Assembly (NCBI RefSeq): GCF_031457805.1 | Contig: NZ_JAVDXI010000001.1 | Span: 372,001 to 436,000 of the forward strand | Length of the DNA stretch: 64,000 nucleotides | Direction: 5' to 3' | DNA from: Caulobacter sp031457805 | Lineage (GTDB): Bacteria; Pseudomonadota; Alphaproteobacteria; Caulobacterales; Caulobacteraceae | Shown here: piece by piece, positions 62,686 to 64,000 of the stretch | Layout of the letters: every line of letters begins with the position of its first letter | How positions within the stretch are numbered: the stretch's first letter is position 1 | The notes under the pieces: generated by a model | The model's database searches: none | Seen by the model: only the letters and a program-made list of their open reading frames with translations | Told to the model about the DNA's origin: nothing | Position numbers and translations under genes: made by a program

Positions 62686-63636
62686 ATGACTGACACCACC
62701 TCCCAAACTAAGGCCGGTTTTGCGGCCATCATCGGCGCGCCGAACGCCGGCAAGTCCACCCTTGTCAACCGCATGGTCGGGGCCAAGGTCTCGATCGTGA
62801 CCCAGAAGGTCCAGACCACGCGCTTCCCCGTGCGCGGCGTCGCCATCGTGGGCGACACCCAGATCGTCCTCGTCGACACCCCCGGGATCTTCAGCCCCCG
62901 CCGTCGCCTCGACCGCGCCATGGTCCGCGCCGCCTGGGCTGGTTCGGAAGAGGCCGAGGCCACCGTGCACCTCGTCGACGTGCAGGCCGAACTGGCCAGC
63001 CGCGCTGATAAGGCCACGCCGGGCGAATACCGCTCGGCCCAGGACGTCCAGACCATCATCGAGGGGCTGAAGGCCGCCGATCGCAAGGTGATCCTAGCGC
63101 TGAACAAGATCGACGGGATCAAGCGCGACACCCTGCTGGCTGTGGCCAAGGACTTCTTCGACACTGGCGTCTACACCGACGTCTTCATGATCAGCGCCTC
63201 GACCGGCGCGGGCGTCGACGACCTGACGGCCAAGCTGGTTTCGCTGATGCCCGAGGGCCCCTGGCTCTATCCGGAAGACCAGACCGCCGACCTGCCGGCC
63301 CGCTTGCTCGCCGCCGAGATCACCCGCGAGAAGGTCTATCTGCGTGTCCACGAGGAGCTGCCCTATGCGGCCACCGTCGAGACGACCGCCTTCGAGGAGC
63401 GCAAGGACGGCTCGGTGCGGATCGAGCAGACCATCCTGGTCGAGCGCGAAGGCCAGCGGGTCATCGTGATCGGTAAGGGCGGCCAGACCCTGAAGTGGAT
63501 CGGCCAGGCCTCGCGCGAGGAGCTATGCGACATCCTCGACCGTAAGGTTCACCTGTTCCTGCACGTAAAGGTCAAGGAGAACTGGGCCGAAGAGCGCGGC
63601 CTGTTCAGCGACATCGGGCTGGACTTCGATGTTTGA
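62686..63636 (+). CDS. era: GTPase Era
   Basis: Era is an essential GTPase that binds the 3' end of 16S rRNA and aids 30S maturation. The 316-residue product has G1 IGAPNAGKSTLVN, G3 DTPGIF, G4 LNKIDGIKR, and a C-terminal KH domain RVIVIGKGGQTLKWIGQASR. The ATG at 62686 is chosen; an earlier in-frame ATG adds six residues. The 3' end overlaps the NAT gene by eight bases. In many alphaproteobacteria era follows rnc, which is not present here. Confidence 0.96.
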   Translation: MTDTTSQTKAGFAAIIGAPNAGKSTLVNRMVGAKVSIVTQKVQTTRFPVRGVAIVGDTQIVLVDTPGIFSPRRRLDRAMVRAAWAGSEEAEATVHLVDVQAELASRADKATPGEYRSAQDVQTIIEGLKAADRKVILALNKIDGIKRDTLLAVAKDFFDTGVYTDVFMISASTGAGVDDLTAKLVSLMPEGPWLYPEDQTADLPARLLAAEITREKVYLRVHEELPYAATVETTAFEERKDGSVRIEQTILVEREGQRVIVIGKGGQTLKWIGQASREELCDILDRKVHLFLHVKVKENWAEERGLFSDIGLDFDV

Positions 63637-64000
63637 CGCGCCTGCGCCGGCCGTAGATCTGGACGCCTACTTCCTGCGGATCGGCTATGACGGTCCGCGC
63701 GAGGCGACCCTGGACGTGCTGCGGGCCATCGCCTTCCGCCATCCCGACGCCATCCCGTTCGAGAACCTCGATGTCCTCTTGGGGCGCGGGATCAGCATTG
63801 TCCCGGCCGATGTCGACGCCAAGCTGATCGGCGCCGGGCGGGGCGGCTACTGCTACGAGCAGAACGGGCTGTTGAAGCGCGTGCTGGAGGCGCTCGGCTT
63901 CCAGGTCGAGGGCCTGATGGCCCGCGTGCTGTGGATGGCCCCGGAAGGCGCGCCGCCGCGGCCGCGCTCGCACCAGGTGCTGGGCGTGACGATTAACGGC
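63629..64000 (+). CDS. nat: Arylamine N-acetyltransferase, 5' part (cut by window end)
   Basis: The visible 124 codons read MFDAPAPAVDLDAYFLRIGY, then IAFRHPDAIPFENLDVLLGR and the catalytic-Cys motif GAGRGGYCYEQNGLLKRVLE, all typical of arylamine N-acetyltransferases, which move acetyl from acetyl-CoA to aromatic amines via a Cys-His-Asp triad. The segment RPRSHQVLGVTING near the cut should hold the catalytic His. The gene continues beyond 64000. It overlaps era by eight bases, suggesting translational coupling. Confidence 0.9.
   Translation, partial: MFDAPAPAVDLDAYFLRIGYDGPREATLDVLRAIAFRHPDAIPFENLDVLLGRGISIVPADVDAKLIGAGRGGYCYEQNGLLKRVLEALGFQVEGLMARVLWMAPEGAPPRPRSHQVLGVTING

Overview
The window is a chromosomal segment of a high-GC alphaproteobacterium. 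Gene content and style point to Caulobacteraceae, most likely Caulobacter: very high third-position GC, frequent GTG starts, TTGACG-type promoters, ATP12 and Mth938 family genes, DUF2336 and DUF1800/DUF1501 genes, and the lpxC-bamD-recN order. I infer the genus from pattern and did not search a database. I see no insertion sequence, prophage, integrase, CRISPR array or rRNA operon. Nearly all of the sequence is housekeeping, with several accessory blocks between.

Layout. 1-8.9 kb: the Sec accessory genes yajC-secD-secF, an Mth938-family gene, a PuuD-like membrane protein and a squalene-synthase-like gene, followed by lpxC-bamD-recN for envelope biogenesis and DNA repair. 8.9-21.4 kb: a palindromic repeat, a protein with a degenerate GGDEF-like segment, crcB-rluC, a Tat-linked DUF1800/DUF1501 pair, an ATP12 chaperone, pccB, an ALDH7-type dehydrogenase, and a folD - cytochrome c lipoprotein - aldonolactone oxidase run. 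21.4-35.3 kb: a minus-strand DUF2336-nadK-Hpt group, glpK, an exported sugar cassette (lactonase, Gfo/Idh/MocA oxidoreductase, esterase), two alpha/beta hydrolases, an MFS exporter, DUF423, and a tightly coupled three-gene cassette with an APH-type kinase.

35.3-39.0 kb: a TerC-family membrane protein lies next to a 654-residue putative lipoprotein. That protein has one internal membrane span and a roughly 196-residue tail in which about 37 percent of residues are histidine. This is the most unusual locus in the window and could be an uncharacterised metal-handling pair. 39.2-47.5 kb: tRNA-Tyr, tRNA-Gly(TCC) and tuf (a tufB-like arrangement), a YdeI-family gene, a 777-bp gap with REP-like palindromes, fdhD with a YdeP-type molybdopterin oxidoreductase, a CelD-type acyltransferase-like gene and a GIN-domain (DUF2807) exported protein.

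47.7-62.5 kb: the S10, spc and alpha ribosomal protein clusters in order from rpsJ to rplQ. A terminator-like hairpin lies between rpmD and rplO, a palindromic repeat lies before secY, and a strong promoter lies before rpsM. 62.6-64 kb: era and the first part of an arylamine N-acetyltransferase gene cut by the window end. Functionally the window joins protein export, translation and envelope genes with small metabolic and redox islands.
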